Shown here in pieces: positions 56,901-62,789 of a stretch of 64,000 nt of DNA (positions are counted from its first letter, which is position 1; every line of letters begins with the position of its first letter). Below the pieces are notes generated by a model. That model was not told where the DNA came from and searched no databases. It was given only the letters and a program-made list of their open reading frames with translations. The position numbers and the translations under genes are program-made. The DNA is taken from positions 33,934,202 through 33,998,201 of the forward strand of contig JAVIAB010000160.1 in NCBI GenBank assembly GCA_032433765.1, written 5' to 3'. The DNA comes from Megaustenia siamemsis (taxonomy: Eukaryota; Mollusca; Gastropoda; Stylommatophora; Ariophantidae).

Positions 56901-59900
56901 TTCTCTCTTTCATTAAGCAATATTTCTGTAAAACCTTCTAATTGGGTTCTAATATTCCTAGCCCCACAAGTATGCCCAGCTTCATTTTCACTACACTGTC
57001 TTCTTACAGGCTTACATCACCACATATGAGTAATGCTATATCACACAACAATACTGTCTCAGATAGCATGTTAACATAAATATATTATCACTTGATAACG
57101 TGTTGAAAAATGTGCAAAAATTAGCTTTAATTCTTACATTAAGTGAATAATTCATAACACATGGAATTATTACTGCCTCCCCACTATCTTCTCATGAATA
57201 AAAAACAACCTATCAAAGGAAAGGTGAAAAAACAATACAATTTTCAAAGGATATAATTTATGAAACTTTGTATTAAAGTATTTGTATTGTATTATCATTG
57301 AATATGTATGAAGATGCTTTAATTTTACATTCAATTAACATGATTAAGTAATATCTGATGAATTAAAAAAAAAAATCTACCAAGTATTTTTTAAAAATGG
57401 AATAAAAAATTGTAAGAAATTAGAAAAAAATTACATCAGTCTTGTATTAAACTATAAATTGATATAGAAGAAAAAAAAAACACATTTAGCTAAGAAAGTT
57501 GGCAGATGAATCAGGGAGATAACTGAAAATACCAAAAGGGATAGAGGCTGTGTTCACCCATTTTCATCCCCTTAGGGCTCAAACTAAAAAAAAACTATTT
57601 TGTTATTTGATTAAATGTCACAGAAGAAATACACTCTAAAAATTTTAGCTTGTGATGTTATATGGTTTGGATCCAGCAATAATAAGTAGTGATAAGGTAG
57701 AATAATCATTTTGAAGATTTAAAAGATAGTTAAGTCACAAATTTACAAGGGGAGTTAACTCTTTCAGTACAGAAGGCTTTTATCACTTTAGCAGTAGAGA
57801 TTTCAGAGATAAAATTTTTCATGTTTTAAAATATTAATTTACTTGTTTATATCTATCTAACACTTAACATATTATATATGAATAATAGATAATTAAACAC
57901 GGAATTAGATTTCACCAATACCAAGATGATACAAGACATAAAAAGAATATGGTTTGAAGACAGTTTAGACTAATCAAATTGAGAGTGATGTAATGTGCGG
58001 CTAAAATGTAGTAAAGTAAAAAGTAAAGGGCCCCCGTCACGCCAATTGGCGTATAGGGAATATAGTGTTAGTGACCATAAATTTAACAGACCTTCGGCAC
58101 ATGATTTTTGGGGTAATGTGGTCGGTATTACGCCCGTGCCGCTTTACTTTCCCAGAAAAAAATCTGGTACCTATTTAAGGCTGGGTGAACCCGGAAGCCG
58201 TCGGTTGGGATGGAACCCTAACTCTTGTCCTTTGTAGTCCAGCTATTGCGGCTCCCGCTGCTAAACATACTTGACCGAAATCGGCATGGCGCATGGTACA
58301 TCGAAACGTGCGGAAAGAGTTAACTATTGCCTTCAAGGACAAAGTAAATATAATAGTTTTTAAAAAAACAACATATTTTAATCTTCTTCATTAATCAGCT
58401 ATTGACACACATTTAGACCAGCTTGTGTCATGAACAAGATGGTACGTTGGCTTGTGTCATGAACAAGATGGTATGTTTGAAGTCTTCACTAGTTCCCCAT
58501 AACTTGTCATACAGGGTTGTTTCTGTGGGCCATAATTGTATTATTTATATTTTAATATTAAAATGGAACAATAAATACTGTTAAACAGTCTTTCATTCTC
58601 AAATAATGTTTATTTAATAACATTTATATTAACAGTTATGTGTGAAAGGAACTAAGATTCGTGGTGATGTATTTCCTCTTGTTTTCATCAAGATTTTACA
58701 TCTTTATAAATAAATAAATGAAAATATATATATTCTTTTCAACTTCATGTCAGGTGAAGACATTACACCAGTAATTCACATTGATGGGATTAATAGTTTT
58801 GAAGGTAAGAAACTATGGTTTTTATAGTAAGAATTATCTCTCTTTGTAGGGGTTGTCTGGTCTAGGGGTAAGACATCAGCCTCTGGACAAGAAGGTACTG
58901 GATTCGATTCCCACCACAAGAGTGGACAATTTTAAAGAATCAAATCCATGGCCTTACCCTTTCCTGATCTCTAGATAGTGAGATCTGATGTCTACCCCAT
59001 TTTGGAAAAGGGTGAAAAATGGAAGTCTGTATGCATTCTGCTCACATTAAAAAGTTCTTGGCAGTTGGAAATAAAATAAAGTAGGCCAAAAATGGCTGCT
59101 TCCCAGGCAAAAGTAATAAGAAAAATCTACCCAAAATGTTAAAATTCTTGACAATAAAAAGGTAGGGAACAGGCAAATAATTGCAATGCTGCAGTAAAGA
59201 TGGTAGCTGGCCTCACAGGCTGAAACGTCAGTAATGTGTTGTGTTCCTTCCTTGTAAAGCTGTCATTATAGCTTAGACTGTTTAACACTCACCACCACCA
59301 CTGGCTCCTTGAAAATAAAAATATGAGAGTGCCACTGAAGTCTGAGAATATCTGCCTGTATGGCGAGGGACACCTGAGCACATTCACCCGGTGTGAAAAA
59401 TAGAGACAAAAGTGATATTCATGCATATTCAGTACATTGGGACTTTGCTAGAGATATTAAGCTGGCGAACACAAACAAATAAATAAACAAACAATTGTGG
59501 TTGGTTTTTTTTCTTTGTTGATGGTTTATGTAAAAAAATTTTTTTTAATTAGTGAAATGAGGCTGAAACTTATTCCCAAGTATTCTTCATTTCCTGGCAT
59601 GGAACAGGCTACTTTCCTCAGAGAGGAAAACAGATGAAGTGTTTAATCCTATGTATTTTACAGATTTGGCTTGTTTTGACTGAATACTGTGTTACTGATT
59701 TCAGACTTTGTGAAAGTCTTTAATGAAAGCAATAGCCAGGTGGACATTGAAACTGTGAACAAACGGTTGAACACAACAATGACTGCAGAAGTTCTCAAAC
59801 ATTTTGACACAGATAAAAATGGTCTGTACAGTGAAGATGAAGTGGCTAGGGCATTGGGTTTTCATAAAAATCCTAGATGTAAGTTTTTTCCTTTTGAATT

Positions 59901-60503
59901 CAAAATTTTATTGTAAAAATTAATCATATTTAATTGTCTTGTTTTATTTTGTTTCGACTTTAGTATTTTTTTTTTAGTCAATTGTCTTGCCCTATCTGCA
60001 AAAGGGAAGTTTTCAAAAATTTGTCAGAACTCTTACAGTATAATGTTTAGTCCAGTCAATATAAAAGCAGAGAATATATTAGTGCTGTCTTGACCTCTTG
60101 TCTCATCTCCTGTCTTTTTTCTTTCATACTTTTTTTCCCTCTCAATTTCTGGCACATGAACATTTTAATTTTAAAGAGAATCTTTCATAATTATTTTGAA
60201 AATTATTAGATGTTTCATGACTTATGCTACAAAGAGTTGGATATTCCTTCCATCTTTCAAAATTTAATAACCTCAAATTTCTCTTGTTTTCCCAGCCATT
60301 CTCTGTCATGACATTCTGGGTCCTTCCTCCTCCATCTTCTCCTACTTTTTTTCTGTATTTTTAAGGTCTTAATTGCCTTCATTCTTAATATTATCCATTG
60401 TTTTTTTTTTAAAGTCTTTGAGTGCATTGGTTTTCTAATTATATTTGTTTCTGCTGCTTGGACACAAACAGCCAAGGAAAAAAAATCATCACTTCAGACA
60501 TGA
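31933..60503 (+). CDS. EFCAB14: EFCAB14 orthologue, EF-hand membrane protein, 13 coding exons (whole gene)
   Basis: Thirteen exons bounded by AG/GT join in one frame to give 488 aa, close to the 495 aa I recall for the vertebrate protein. Residues about 1-64 are basic and serine-rich, with MKKRRQLDALV near the start, very like the vertebrate N-terminus. A cysteine cluster (RCCIC, 65-69) precedes one hydrophobic segment (about 76-96) ending CVGIIWVQW. Residues about 100-400 are predicted heptad-like stalk. One canonical EF-hand loop, D455 to E466 (D-x-D-x-N-G-x-Y-S-x-x-E), lies near the end. Nine N-x-S/T sequons all lie after the membrane segment and none before, which suggests a type II protein with the EF-hand in the lumen or outside; this is inference. 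The molecular function of the family is poorly known. A second ATG at 31969 aligns better with the vertebrate start, so the first 12 residues are uncertain. Introns are 0.7-5.3 kb and full of repeats. Confidence 0.9.
32470..32580 (+). repeat. R2 5' fragment
   Basis: Encodes MEGPSITANKLKFIIAQTPV, matching the start of R2 at 19515. In EFCAB14 intron 1. Confidence 0.7.
32640..32880 (+). mobile_element. LINE-D-like C-terminal fragment
   Basis: Encodes MIKIGTVSMCLFAQADMTAK and YILQDCLQY, a diverged version of the post-RNase H knuckle region, joined directly to an R2 piece. Confidence 0.55.
33380..33522 (+). CDS. EFCAB14: EFCAB14 exon 2: cysteine cluster and transmembrane segment
   Basis: 143 nt with acceptor tctgctag and donor gtatat. 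It completes the split R65 codon, then encodes CCIC, a hydrophobic stretch with CVGIIWVQW, and the start of a charged helix (HELETLREQIAS). Order and motif match the membrane region of vertebrate EFCAB14. Confidence 0.9.
33603..33850 (+). mobile_element. LINE-B 3' end
   Basis: Degenerate EARAAGIGSLNEIELLAQNR-type peptide, then a 3' UTR ending cggctcgaaaggtcaataga plus (ATAG)n. Intron 2. Confidence 0.8.
33940..34440 (+). mobile_element. LINE-B-like 3' end, second subfamily
   Basis: Similar RT C-terminal order (KCLRKILCIPW..., EKSQSK... VGHVMRRDN) ending cgacttgaaaatacaataga plus GATA repeats. It resembles 63600-63925 more than 33603. Confidence 0.65.
34810..35145 (-). mobile_element. SINE-3 copy
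   Basis: Minus-strand copy of the about 330-bp family at 38374 and 43160. The tRNA-like head is at the right end and the tail is rich in ggtaaagtacgag. Confidence 0.88.
35146..35502. other. EFCAB14 intron 2, unassigned
   Basis: No recognised feature. Confidence 0.35.
35503..35745 (+). mobile_element. LINE RT C-terminal fragment (unclassified)
   Basis: Encodes KWFGHVSR and KRARRRNRQRKRWEDNIKER in sequence, the common C-terminal end of RTE/CR1-type LINEs. Confidence 0.65.
35793..36010 (+). mobile_element. SINE-1 copy, 3'-truncated
   Basis: Starts gagctgcgatagctcagtgg and stops at actaacaccaca, lacking the last about 40 bp. Confidence 0.9.
36083..36540 (-). repeat. R2 copy
   Basis: Reverse copy of 19515-19930. 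The minus frame 36083-36274 encodes HTAHGVHRALNSVAPATSRT. Confidence 0.75.
36655..37180 (-). mobile_element. LINE-F 3' end
   Basis: The minus strand encodes the RT C-terminal end (MLKVPWTAKKTNEEVLKEAN-like) with its (ATG)n tail at the left. The same family as 12390 and 53674. Confidence 0.8.
37182..37250 (-). repeat. Short repeat shared with 21309-21390
   Basis: The block tgcgatcaagactcaatcag through gaagtcagctgtc is shared. Confidence 0.6.
37253..38184 (-). pseudogene. LINE-D: RT thumb, RNase H and C-terminal knuckle
   Basis: Two minus-strand frames. 37936-38184 encodes a thumb-like segment ending KKLTGTDWGADSNILKRLY. 37253-37945 (230 codons) encodes an RNase H domain: AETEAL (E), LTDALSVLSAL (D), WIPSHCNIHGNERADKLAKE (H and D), then a cysteine-rich CLCYC...HVLQDC end. 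A frameshift joins the two. All four expected RNase H acidic or histidine residues are visible. Jockey/CR1-like LINE; 5'-truncated. In EFCAB14 intron 2, antisense. Confidence 0.85.
38185..38345 (-). mobile_element. RT motif D fragment of another LINE
   Basis: The minus strand reads [19 protein letters not shown] sequence, resembling LINE-C/F rather than LINE-D, so the block is chimeric. Confidence 0.5.
38374..38715 (+). mobile_element. SINE-3 copy
   Basis: Full-length plus-strand copy: head cctcagtagcctagttggga, B-box-like gtgttcaattcccgc, tail of tttatctttatctttac. Confidence 0.9.
38842..38984 (+). CDS. EFCAB14: EFCAB14 exon 3: start of coiled-coil stalk
   Basis: 143 nt, acceptor cttatag, donor gttcgt. 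The frame continues from the single base left by exon 2 and ends in phase 0. The peptide is polar and heptad-like and contains sequon NKS. A competing AG four bases downstream would shift the frame and is rejected. Confidence 0.8.
38985..39589. other. EFCAB14 intron 3, unassigned part
   Basis: Mostly unassigned; 39220-39260 shows the gtaggcaaaaatt block like the SINE-5 3' end. Confidence 0.35.
39590..39745 (+). mobile_element. SINE-6 3' part including shared core
   Basis: Matches the second half of the 44588 copy: gacatcggatgtgttgggcc through gtccacttaacgtcctttta. Confidence 0.85.
39762..40105 (-). mobile_element. SINE-4 copy, full length
   Basis: tRNA-derived, head at right (B-box ggttc/gagttcaaatcctgg on the minus strand). 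Flanked by cacagctgg / cacaactgg, a candidate duplication. Confidence 0.85.
40106..40640. other. EFCAB14 intron 3, unassigned part
   Basis: No recognised feature. Confidence 0.35.
40641..40739 (+). CDS. EFCAB14: EFCAB14 exon 4: stalk
   Basis: 99 nt, 33 codons, phase 0 at both ends, acceptor tctattag and donor gtgagt. Encodes LKELSDANLRLQTS and following residues, a helix typical of the stalk. Confidence 0.82.
41115..41325 (-). mobile_element. Possible tRNA-derived SINE (unnamed)
   Basis: The minus strand has a tRNA-like head (gtggccgtgcagctaaaacc; gtgttcaaaaccaccgg). Single copy in the window, so the call rests on the box-like motifs only. Confidence 0.45.
41326..41940. other. EFCAB14 intron 4, unassigned
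   Basis: No recognised feature. Confidence 0.35.
41950..42030 (+). mobile_element. SINE-5 head
   Basis: ggatggtctagaggtaagac (A-box-like) and caagttcgaatcccg (B-box). Only the tRNA-like part is present. Confidence 0.65.
42040..42365 (+). mobile_element. LINE-D 3' end
   Basis: Frame 42048-42266 encodes YEQVIIICLRTGHDRLHSYM and CTCGQAPQTAEHILQDC. It ends tcaggcgaacgaaagataga with a short GATA tail. Intron 4. Confidence 0.88.
42553..42645 (+). CDS. EFCAB14: EFCAB14 exon 5: stalk
   Basis: 93 nt, 31 codons, phase 0 at both ends, acceptor gactttcag, donor gtagca. Encodes an amphipathic helix ending KFLELEKRVTALE, a clear coiled-coil pattern. Confidence 0.85.
42893..43100 (+). mobile_element. SINE-2 copy with GATA tail
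   Basis: About 205 bp starting near gtaagaggcgactaaggagg and ending cggctcgaaagtacaataga plus (GATA)n. The last part resembles the LINE-B 3' end. Reverse copy at 49748-50013. Confidence 0.8.
43160..43495 (+). mobile_element. SINE-3 copy
   Basis: Plus-strand copy nearly collinear with 38374. B-box gtgttcgattcccgc is a better match than in that copy. Confidence 0.9.
43780..44000 (-). mobile_element. LINE-B-like RT fragment
   Basis: The minus strand keeps the gtttcccatttgaaggcttg and acatgcccaccaatatatgt blocks found in other LINE-B ends; degenerate. Confidence 0.6.
44028..44250 (-). mobile_element. LINE-F 3' end
   Basis: The left end starts catcatgtgccatacctgtt. The same order as 36655-36870. 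Confidence 0.75.
44329..44379 (+). CDS. EFCAB14: EFCAB14 exon 6: short stalk exon
   Basis: 51 nt, 17 codons, phase 0 at both ends, acceptor gttaatag, donor gtatgt. The sequence is polar and carries sequon NKT. It is the least certain internal exon because it is short, but skipping it would not break the frame. Confidence 0.65.
44588..44986 (+). mobile_element. SINE-6 copy with perfect target duplication
   Basis: 399 bp, flanked by TCAAAGTGACATTT at 44574-44587 and 44987-45000. Starts ggaggcgaaggcgcgccccc and ends in eight or nine CAT units. Contains the shared core at about 44800-44885. It sits in EFCAB14 intron 6 in sense orientation. Confidence 0.95.
45250..45330 (-). mobile_element. tRNA-SINE head fragment
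   Basis: ggatttaaacccagggtctt is a B-box complement; related to SINE-4. Weak. Confidence 0.4.
45470..45660 (+). repeat. Repeat shared with 62440-62660
   Basis: Blocks ctctgactacaaaa and cagtgcaacaca... recur in the same order and orientation. Not recognised. Confidence 0.55.
45737..45829 (+). CDS. EFCAB14: EFCAB14 exon 7: stalk
   Basis: 93 nt, 31 codons, phase 0 at both ends, acceptor ctgacag, donor gtaaat. Contains sequon NIS and a helix ending SVNQELERQS, similar in place to a segment of the vertebrate stalk. Confidence 0.82.
45893..46018 (+). repeat. Compound microsatellite (TCTG/CCTG)n
   Basis: Three long imperfect units of ctgtctgtctgcctgcctgc followed by cttgccctgtc. The block sits at the (TCTA)n tail of the LINE that follows. 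Confidence 0.85.
46019..46420 (-). mobile_element. LINE-B 3' end
   Basis: From the tail (tctattgtccttttaagccg) through blocks that read RETLKRT...-type peptide on the minus strand; degenerate. EFCAB14 intron 7. Confidence 0.75.
46470..46570 (+). repeat. R2 5' fragment
   Basis: gaaggccccggtatcactac through gtggaatcatcc, as in 19515. Confidence 0.7.
46860..46985 (+). mobile_element. tRNA-SINE-like fragment
   Basis: gtgatcagtgcacttgcctg then ggttcaggatttaaatgcc, a degenerate head, followed by a SINE-1-like ggtccacccagcctcatt block. Confidence 0.45.
47060..47240 (-). mobile_element. LINE-G 3' end
   Basis: Complement of the ...VEDLCSTRS-stop end with the tttcagctccttgtggagca block. Confidence 0.6.
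47494..47895 (-). pseudogene. R1 copy with 133-codon open frame
   Basis: The longest open R1 frame. Its C-terminal 90 residues (MDRADIIDALRDVGRAQDSN ... REFLRRGSEHLWTCSECNDD) are the part shared with the copies at 162 and 15163. Basic middle region, then a CX2C pair. I do not recognise the family; possibly a transposon-encoded small protein. Confidence 0.5.
48285..48740 (+). mobile_element. LINE-C 3' end
   Basis: Frame 48382-48573 encodes MWFYRRMLRIPWTAKKSNEN. The end is ccctgtagttgatgatgatg. Intron 7. Confidence 0.87.
49203..49313 (+). CDS. EFCAB14: EFCAB14 exon 8: stalk
   Basis: 111 nt, 37 codons, phase 0 at both ends, acceptor cattacag, donor gtgaaa. Contains sequon NST and ends NEMVTKFLREK. 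Confidence 0.82.
49363..49390 (-). mobile_element. LINE-D tail, outer layer of the nest (left piece)
   Basis: ctatctttcattcacctgaa is the LINE-D tail. It continues at about 49657 after a LINE-C insertion, with gtttt(g/t)tcta at both edges. Confidence 0.65.
49391..49656 (-). mobile_element. LINE-C 3' end inside LINE-D tail
   Basis: Starts with (CAT)n and caagtaccatgcctactaga; 5'-truncated at about 49640. Confidence 0.8.
49748..50013 (-). mobile_element. SINE-2 inserted in SINE-1
   Basis: Minus copy of 42893-43100 beginning with (CTAT)n. The aatatggtg flank is duplicated at both sides. Confidence 0.82.
50101..50501 (-). mobile_element. LINE-B 3' end inserted in SINE-1
   Basis: Minus frame 50200-50403 encodes KRKRGRPRETLRRTLMREAR and GSLNEIELLAQNRDRWRDLI, the best-preserved LINE-B C-terminus here. 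Duplicated flank gtgctgctt / gtgccgctt. Confidence 0.88.
50950..51390 (+). mobile_element. LINE-F 3' end
   Basis: Frames encode EPILTCGSES-like, TNEEVIKDANNERE and FFRHIMKRGKLEYLVTTRKI; several mutations. Intron 8. Confidence 0.8.
51515..51572 (+). mobile_element. SINE-1 3' fragment
   Basis: Only the end is present: attccctatacaccatttga and the actttttatg tail. Confidence 0.6.
51746..52915 (+). repeat. 37-bp minisatellite, about 31 copies
   Basis: Unit ggttccctttcctgagttca plus ctaagtatcatcaggtt. Two variants, catcaggttgg and catctgtttgg, partly alternate as a 74-bp dimer in the left half. In the right half the second variant runs consecutively. EFCAB14 intron 8. Confidence 0.96.
52916..53510. 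other. EFCAB14 intron 8, unassigned
   Basis: No recognised repeat; a (CCTT)n-like run at about 53330-53350. Confidence 0.4.
53515..54141 (+). mobile_element. TTAA MITE split by a LINE-F fragment
   Basis: Left end TTAACTGTTTCTGTACAGAA; right end gtacggaaagagtta. The interior matches 17827 and 57755. LINE-F (53674-53984) sits between duplicated attagatttc flanks. Confidence 0.8.
53674..53984 (+). mobile_element. LINE-F 3' end inserted in a MITE
   Basis: Encodes KRPTRKFSKRP in one frame and the KKTNEEVLKKANTKRELLKN-like peptide in another. Ends gggcacatgatgatgatg. The attagatttc duplication marks the insertion. Confidence 0.85.
54142..54240 (+). mobile_element. LINE-G terminal fragment
   Basis: tttgttgaatacctgtactc then aaggagttgaaagg, the family's 3' end. 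Confidence 0.5.
54287..54373 (+). CDS. EFCAB14: EFCAB14 exon 9: stalk linker
   Basis: 87 nt, 29 codons, phase 0 at both ends, acceptor catctag, donor gtaaat. Contains sequon NIS and looks less helical than its neighbours (glycine and proline rich). Confidence 0.78.
54400..54830 (+). mobile_element. SINE-5 copy extended by the shared core
   Basis: SINE-5 body (54480-54690), then 54700-54785 carries ggatgtgtccggcgtaaagt through atgtccacttaacag, a version of the SINE-6 core. Intron 9. Confidence 0.75.
54831..55375. other. EFCAB14 intron 9, unassigned
   Basis: No recognised feature. Confidence 0.35.
55376..55500 (-). mobile_element. SINE-6 5' fragment
   Basis: Complement of the first part of 44588: ggttctggttcaccaatcct and the tgagtcactttcagctctg block. 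Confidence 0.75.
55600..55975 (+). mobile_element. Diverged SINE-1 relatives, two pieces in opposite orientation
   Basis: 55605-55790 (+): ggtagaacagtggttaataa, then gctgaccacattacccaaat and aacaccatgttcc. 55840-55970 (-): attggcacatttttgggtaa and taaggctggatgat. Together they form an imperfect inverted pair. Confidence 0.6.
56176..56371 (+). CDS. EFCAB14: EFCAB14 exon 10: distal stalk
   Basis: 196 nt, acceptor tttacag, donor gtgaga, ending one base into a codon. Encodes ELNETLLALRSELDNLVGRV and a second helix DITLTNLTRALDNI, with sequons NET and NLT. This resembles the vertebrate segment that ends the coiled coil. Reading past the donor gives a meaningless PSFL repeat from the CCTT tract. 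Confidence 0.88.
56400..56790 (+). repeat. (CCTT)n microsatellite, about 390 bp
   Basis: Starts 28 bp after the donor of EFCAB14 exon 10. Pure CCTT for about 125 bp, then interrupted by CCCT variants. Open frames reading PSFL on one strand and GRKE on the other are artefacts of it. Confidence 0.97.
56791..57754. other. EFCAB14 intron 10, unassigned
   Basis: AT-rich, no recognised feature. Confidence 0.4.
57755..58323 (+). mobile_element. TTAA MITE split by SINE-1
   Basis: Left end TTAACTCTTTCAGTACAGAA, right end cgtgcggaaagagttaa, with TTAA at both borders (57755-57758 and 58320-58323). The best-defined member of the family. Confidence 0.85.
58014..58256 (-). mobile_element. SINE-1 inserted in the TTAA MITE
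   Basis: Minus copy starting at the tail (gtaaaaagtaaagggccccc) and ending near ccagctattgcggctcc, with a small deletion in the head. Confidence 0.9.
58324..58753. other. EFCAB14 intron 10, unassigned
   Basis: A short direct repeat of ggcttgtgtcatgaacaaga at about 58420-58470; otherwise nothing. Confidence 0.4.
58754..58804 (+). CDS. EFCAB14: EFCAB14 exon 11: linker
   Basis: 51 nt, phase 1 at both ends, acceptor catgtcag, donor gtaaga. Encodes EDITPVIHIDGINSFE, joining the stalk to the EF-hand domain. It resembles the vertebrate linker just before the DLQDLF helix. Confidence 0.82.
58853..59110 (+). mobile_element. SINE-5 copy, most complete
   Basis: Head ggtctaggggtaagacatca, B-box attcgattccc, body tgatctctagatagtgagat, 3' block gtaggccaaaaatggctgct. 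Intron 11. Confidence 0.85.
59330..59480 (+). mobile_element. SINE-4 3' part
   Basis: Plus-strand version of the SINE-4 tail: cgagggacacctgagcacat then ggactttgctagagatatta and agctggcgaac. Confidence 0.7.
59705..59878 (+). CDS. EFCAB14: EFCAB14 exon 12: EF-hand domain
   Basis: 174 nt, acceptor gatttcag, donor gtaagt, phase 1 at both ends. A degenerate first helix (DFVKVFNESNSQVD) is followed by a canonical calcium loop with D455, D457, N459, Y462 backbone position and E466. Two sequons (NES, NTT) lie upstream of the loop. This is the clearest functional domain of the gene. Confidence 0.9.
60472..60503 (+). CDS. EFCAB14: EFCAB14 exon 13: C-terminal tail and stop
   Basis: After a long pyrimidine tract and acceptor acaaacag, 32 nt complete a serine codon and encode KEKKSSLQT followed by TGA at 60501-60503. 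The short basic tail is plausible but not conserved in my recollection. If this exon were wrong, the fallback is read-through of exon 12, stopping at 59914-59916. Confidence 0.65.
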
Positions 60504-60529
60504 GATTACATGACAAGCCCATTTTTGTA

Positions 60530-60745
60530 ATTCCGAGAGGAGAAACAAAAGAGAAGGAAAAAATACACTTGAGAAGTCAGATAAAAGCCGAGATGAAGAA
60601 GATGGGGAAGACGTACAATGATTTTAAGAAAATAACATCAAACAGGATGACTTGGAAAGTGTTTGTTGAACACCTATGCCTCACAGGGAGTTGAAAGGAA
60701 AAAGAAAAAAACAGGCAGAGATGAGATGCCTAAGAAGAATACAGA
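60530..60745 (+). mobile_element. LINE-G 3' end
   Basis: Encodes KMGKTYNDFKKI and WKVFVEHLCLTGS then a stop; it probably follows the EFCAB14 3' UTR or lies within it. Confidence 0.65.
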
Positions 60746-60788
60746 ATGTGATAAGTAAGGACAGAATTAGAAAAAATGAAAGGGGGGG

Positions 60789-61045
60789 GGCCATGATAGC
60801 TCAGTGGTTAGTGAACTGGACTACTAAGGAAAAGAGGTCAGGTTCAATCCTGATTGAAGGTTTCCAGGTTCACCCAGCCTTAAATGGGTAGCGGATTTTT
60901 GTTCTGGGAAAGTAAAGCAGCACGGGCGTAAAACTAACCATATTACCCCAAAAATAATGTGCTGAAGATCTGTAAAAATTATGGTCACTAACACCATATT
61001 TTCAGTTTGGAACATGGAGTGACGGGGCTCTCTACTTTACTTACT
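60789..61045 (+). mobile_element. SINE-1 copy
   Basis: Starts after a run of nine G, with gccatgatagctcagtggtt, and ends gagtgacggggctctctact. It splits LINE-E/G debris. Confidence 0.9.
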
Positions 61046-61049
61046 TTAG

Positions 61050-61300
61050 AAATAATGATATAAGGGAAAAAGTTGGAGCAGCATCAGTGCTGGATCATAT
61101 TAGGAAACAACAGATCAAATAGTTTAGGCATGTAACACGATCAGCACCAGCCAGCTTCCCTCTGTGAGCCTAACATTCAGAAACAATGGGAAGAGGGGAA
61201 AAGGTAGAACTAAATTATGTATTAATGAAATAGCAGACATCATAATTAACACTATACAGGAGACACATTACAGAGCATTGGATTGAACACCTCATTTTCT
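61050..61300 (+). mobile_element. LINE-E C-terminal fragment with a single 35-bp unit
   Basis: Encodes VGAASVLDHIRKQQIK, as at 4262-4660 but without the MITE. 61221-61255 is one unamplified copy of the satellite unit. The following gagacacattacagagcatt matches the right flank of the array. Confidence 0.8.
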
Positions 61301-61639
61301 CCTCTTGATGCTGAAAGATACCAGAGATAGAAGAAAGTAAAGTACAAAAGAGCTACCAAAAATACAGTTTTTTTTTTAAAATCTGAGAACCATCAGCTTT
61401 TCCATTAAGTGAAGTAAAATCACCTCAAGAGAGCAAATATTAGAAAATATAAGTCTCTTTTCTGAACAACAAATTAAACCTGCACTATACTGTGAGATAA
61501 TACAAGTAAATAAATTAGAATCTGAATGGCTAAAGCAGCAATGTCTTTTTGAAGCCTTGAAAAGTTAGGGAAATTAAAACTCATCAGTACAAAAAAGAAA
61601 CTTCGACTATTCAAATAAAACGTACTATCAACCTTTATG
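61301..61639. other. No feature recognised
   Basis: Unassigned, possibly LINE-B upstream sequence. Confidence 0.3.
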
Positions 61640-62130
61640 TATGTATGTATGCGAGAGCTGGAAAACAACAAAAGACATAGAAACAAAGTTGAACACATTT
61701 GAAAATAAATGTCCAAGGAAAATACTTGGTATAGCGTGAAATGAATTAAAAACAAATGAGGAAATAAGAGAAATCGCCAATCAACCATGAATATCATCAG
61801 TAATCCAGAAAAGACAATGGACATATATTGGACATGTGATAAGATAATAACCGAATAACTAAGCAAGCCCTCATGTGGGAAACAACAGGTAAGAGGAAAC
61901 GAGGCAGACTCAGAGAAACACTGAGAAGAACATTGATCAGGGAGGCAAAGGCAGCAGGGATCAGCTCCCTCAATGAGATCAAGATGGTTGCACATAACAG
62001 AGAGAAATGGTGAGATTTGATAAAATATCTTTGCAAGGATTGAGACTGCGAAAAAGAAAATTTCGAAACAGGGGAAGAGTATCTGAGCCTATGCCCCATG
62101 GGTCATTTATGCCTATAAATAGATACTGTG
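61640..62130 (+). mobile_element. LINE-B 3' end, long copy
   Basis: Degenerate frames read YACESWKTTKDIE, NKCPRKILGIA, TNEEIREIANQP, RTYIGHVIR-like and KRKRGRLRETLRRTLIREAK, in order of the RT C-terminus. Tail cctatgccccatgggtcatt. Confidence 0.85.
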
Positions 62131-62319
62131 AAATTGCCAAAATGTAAAAACAAAATTAACAGTGCTTGTGTAATTGTCTATTCTAAACCCCCCCCCCCCC
62201 CACCCCTTTTTTTCTTATACACACCCTCTCTCTTTTTCTTCTCTCACACAAATGTGAAATAATCGGGCATGTCAGCTCCAATCTCATAATTCCCACCTAG
62301 TGGCCTTGAGAACACACGC
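62131..62319. other. Low-complexity sequence
   Basis: A run of C near 62188 and a CT-rich stretch at 62225-62245. Confidence 0.5.
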
Positions 62320-62660
62320 AGGCAAAACAAAGCTGTGGAAAAAAACTCAGTAACAAATTCCAGCAGGAGGAGCATGATACACCCTTACAGATGGGCCATC
62401 CAAGAGAAAGCAAAATTTGATACAAATTTGCTAGGAAACAATTGTTTATCTTGTAAAACTACTTTTCTAAGAGAAACAGCTCTGACTACAAAAATCCACT
62501 GCCTTGCAGAAAGGTACAGGAAAACCAATGACTAGGAATGCAGGCCCAAACAAATACATGCTGAAAGCGAGTGCACTGGATTGCAGGGTGAAAAACATAG
62601 TGCAATACAAGTCACTAGACAACCAAAGAAGGCAAAATATAATTTATGTTTTTCCATTTT
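62320..62660 (+). repeat. Unclassified repeat, also at 45470
   Basis: ggagcatgatacacccttac, then ctctgactacaaaaatccac and further blocks in common with 45470-45660. Confidence 0.5.
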
Positions 62661-62789
62661 GTATATTTAATACAAATGGAAAAACATAAATTAATAATGG
62701 AAATCCTTGAAACGAAGTCGAGAGGGGGATAGTGCGACTGGGTAAAGCACTATCTCCATATTCCGTGCCCAGGCAGAGTAGGCAAAGTG

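Noticed and set aside
61474..61995. 173-codon minus-strand frame
   Set aside because: Antisense to the LINE-B RT remnant read on the plus strand; a shadow frame.
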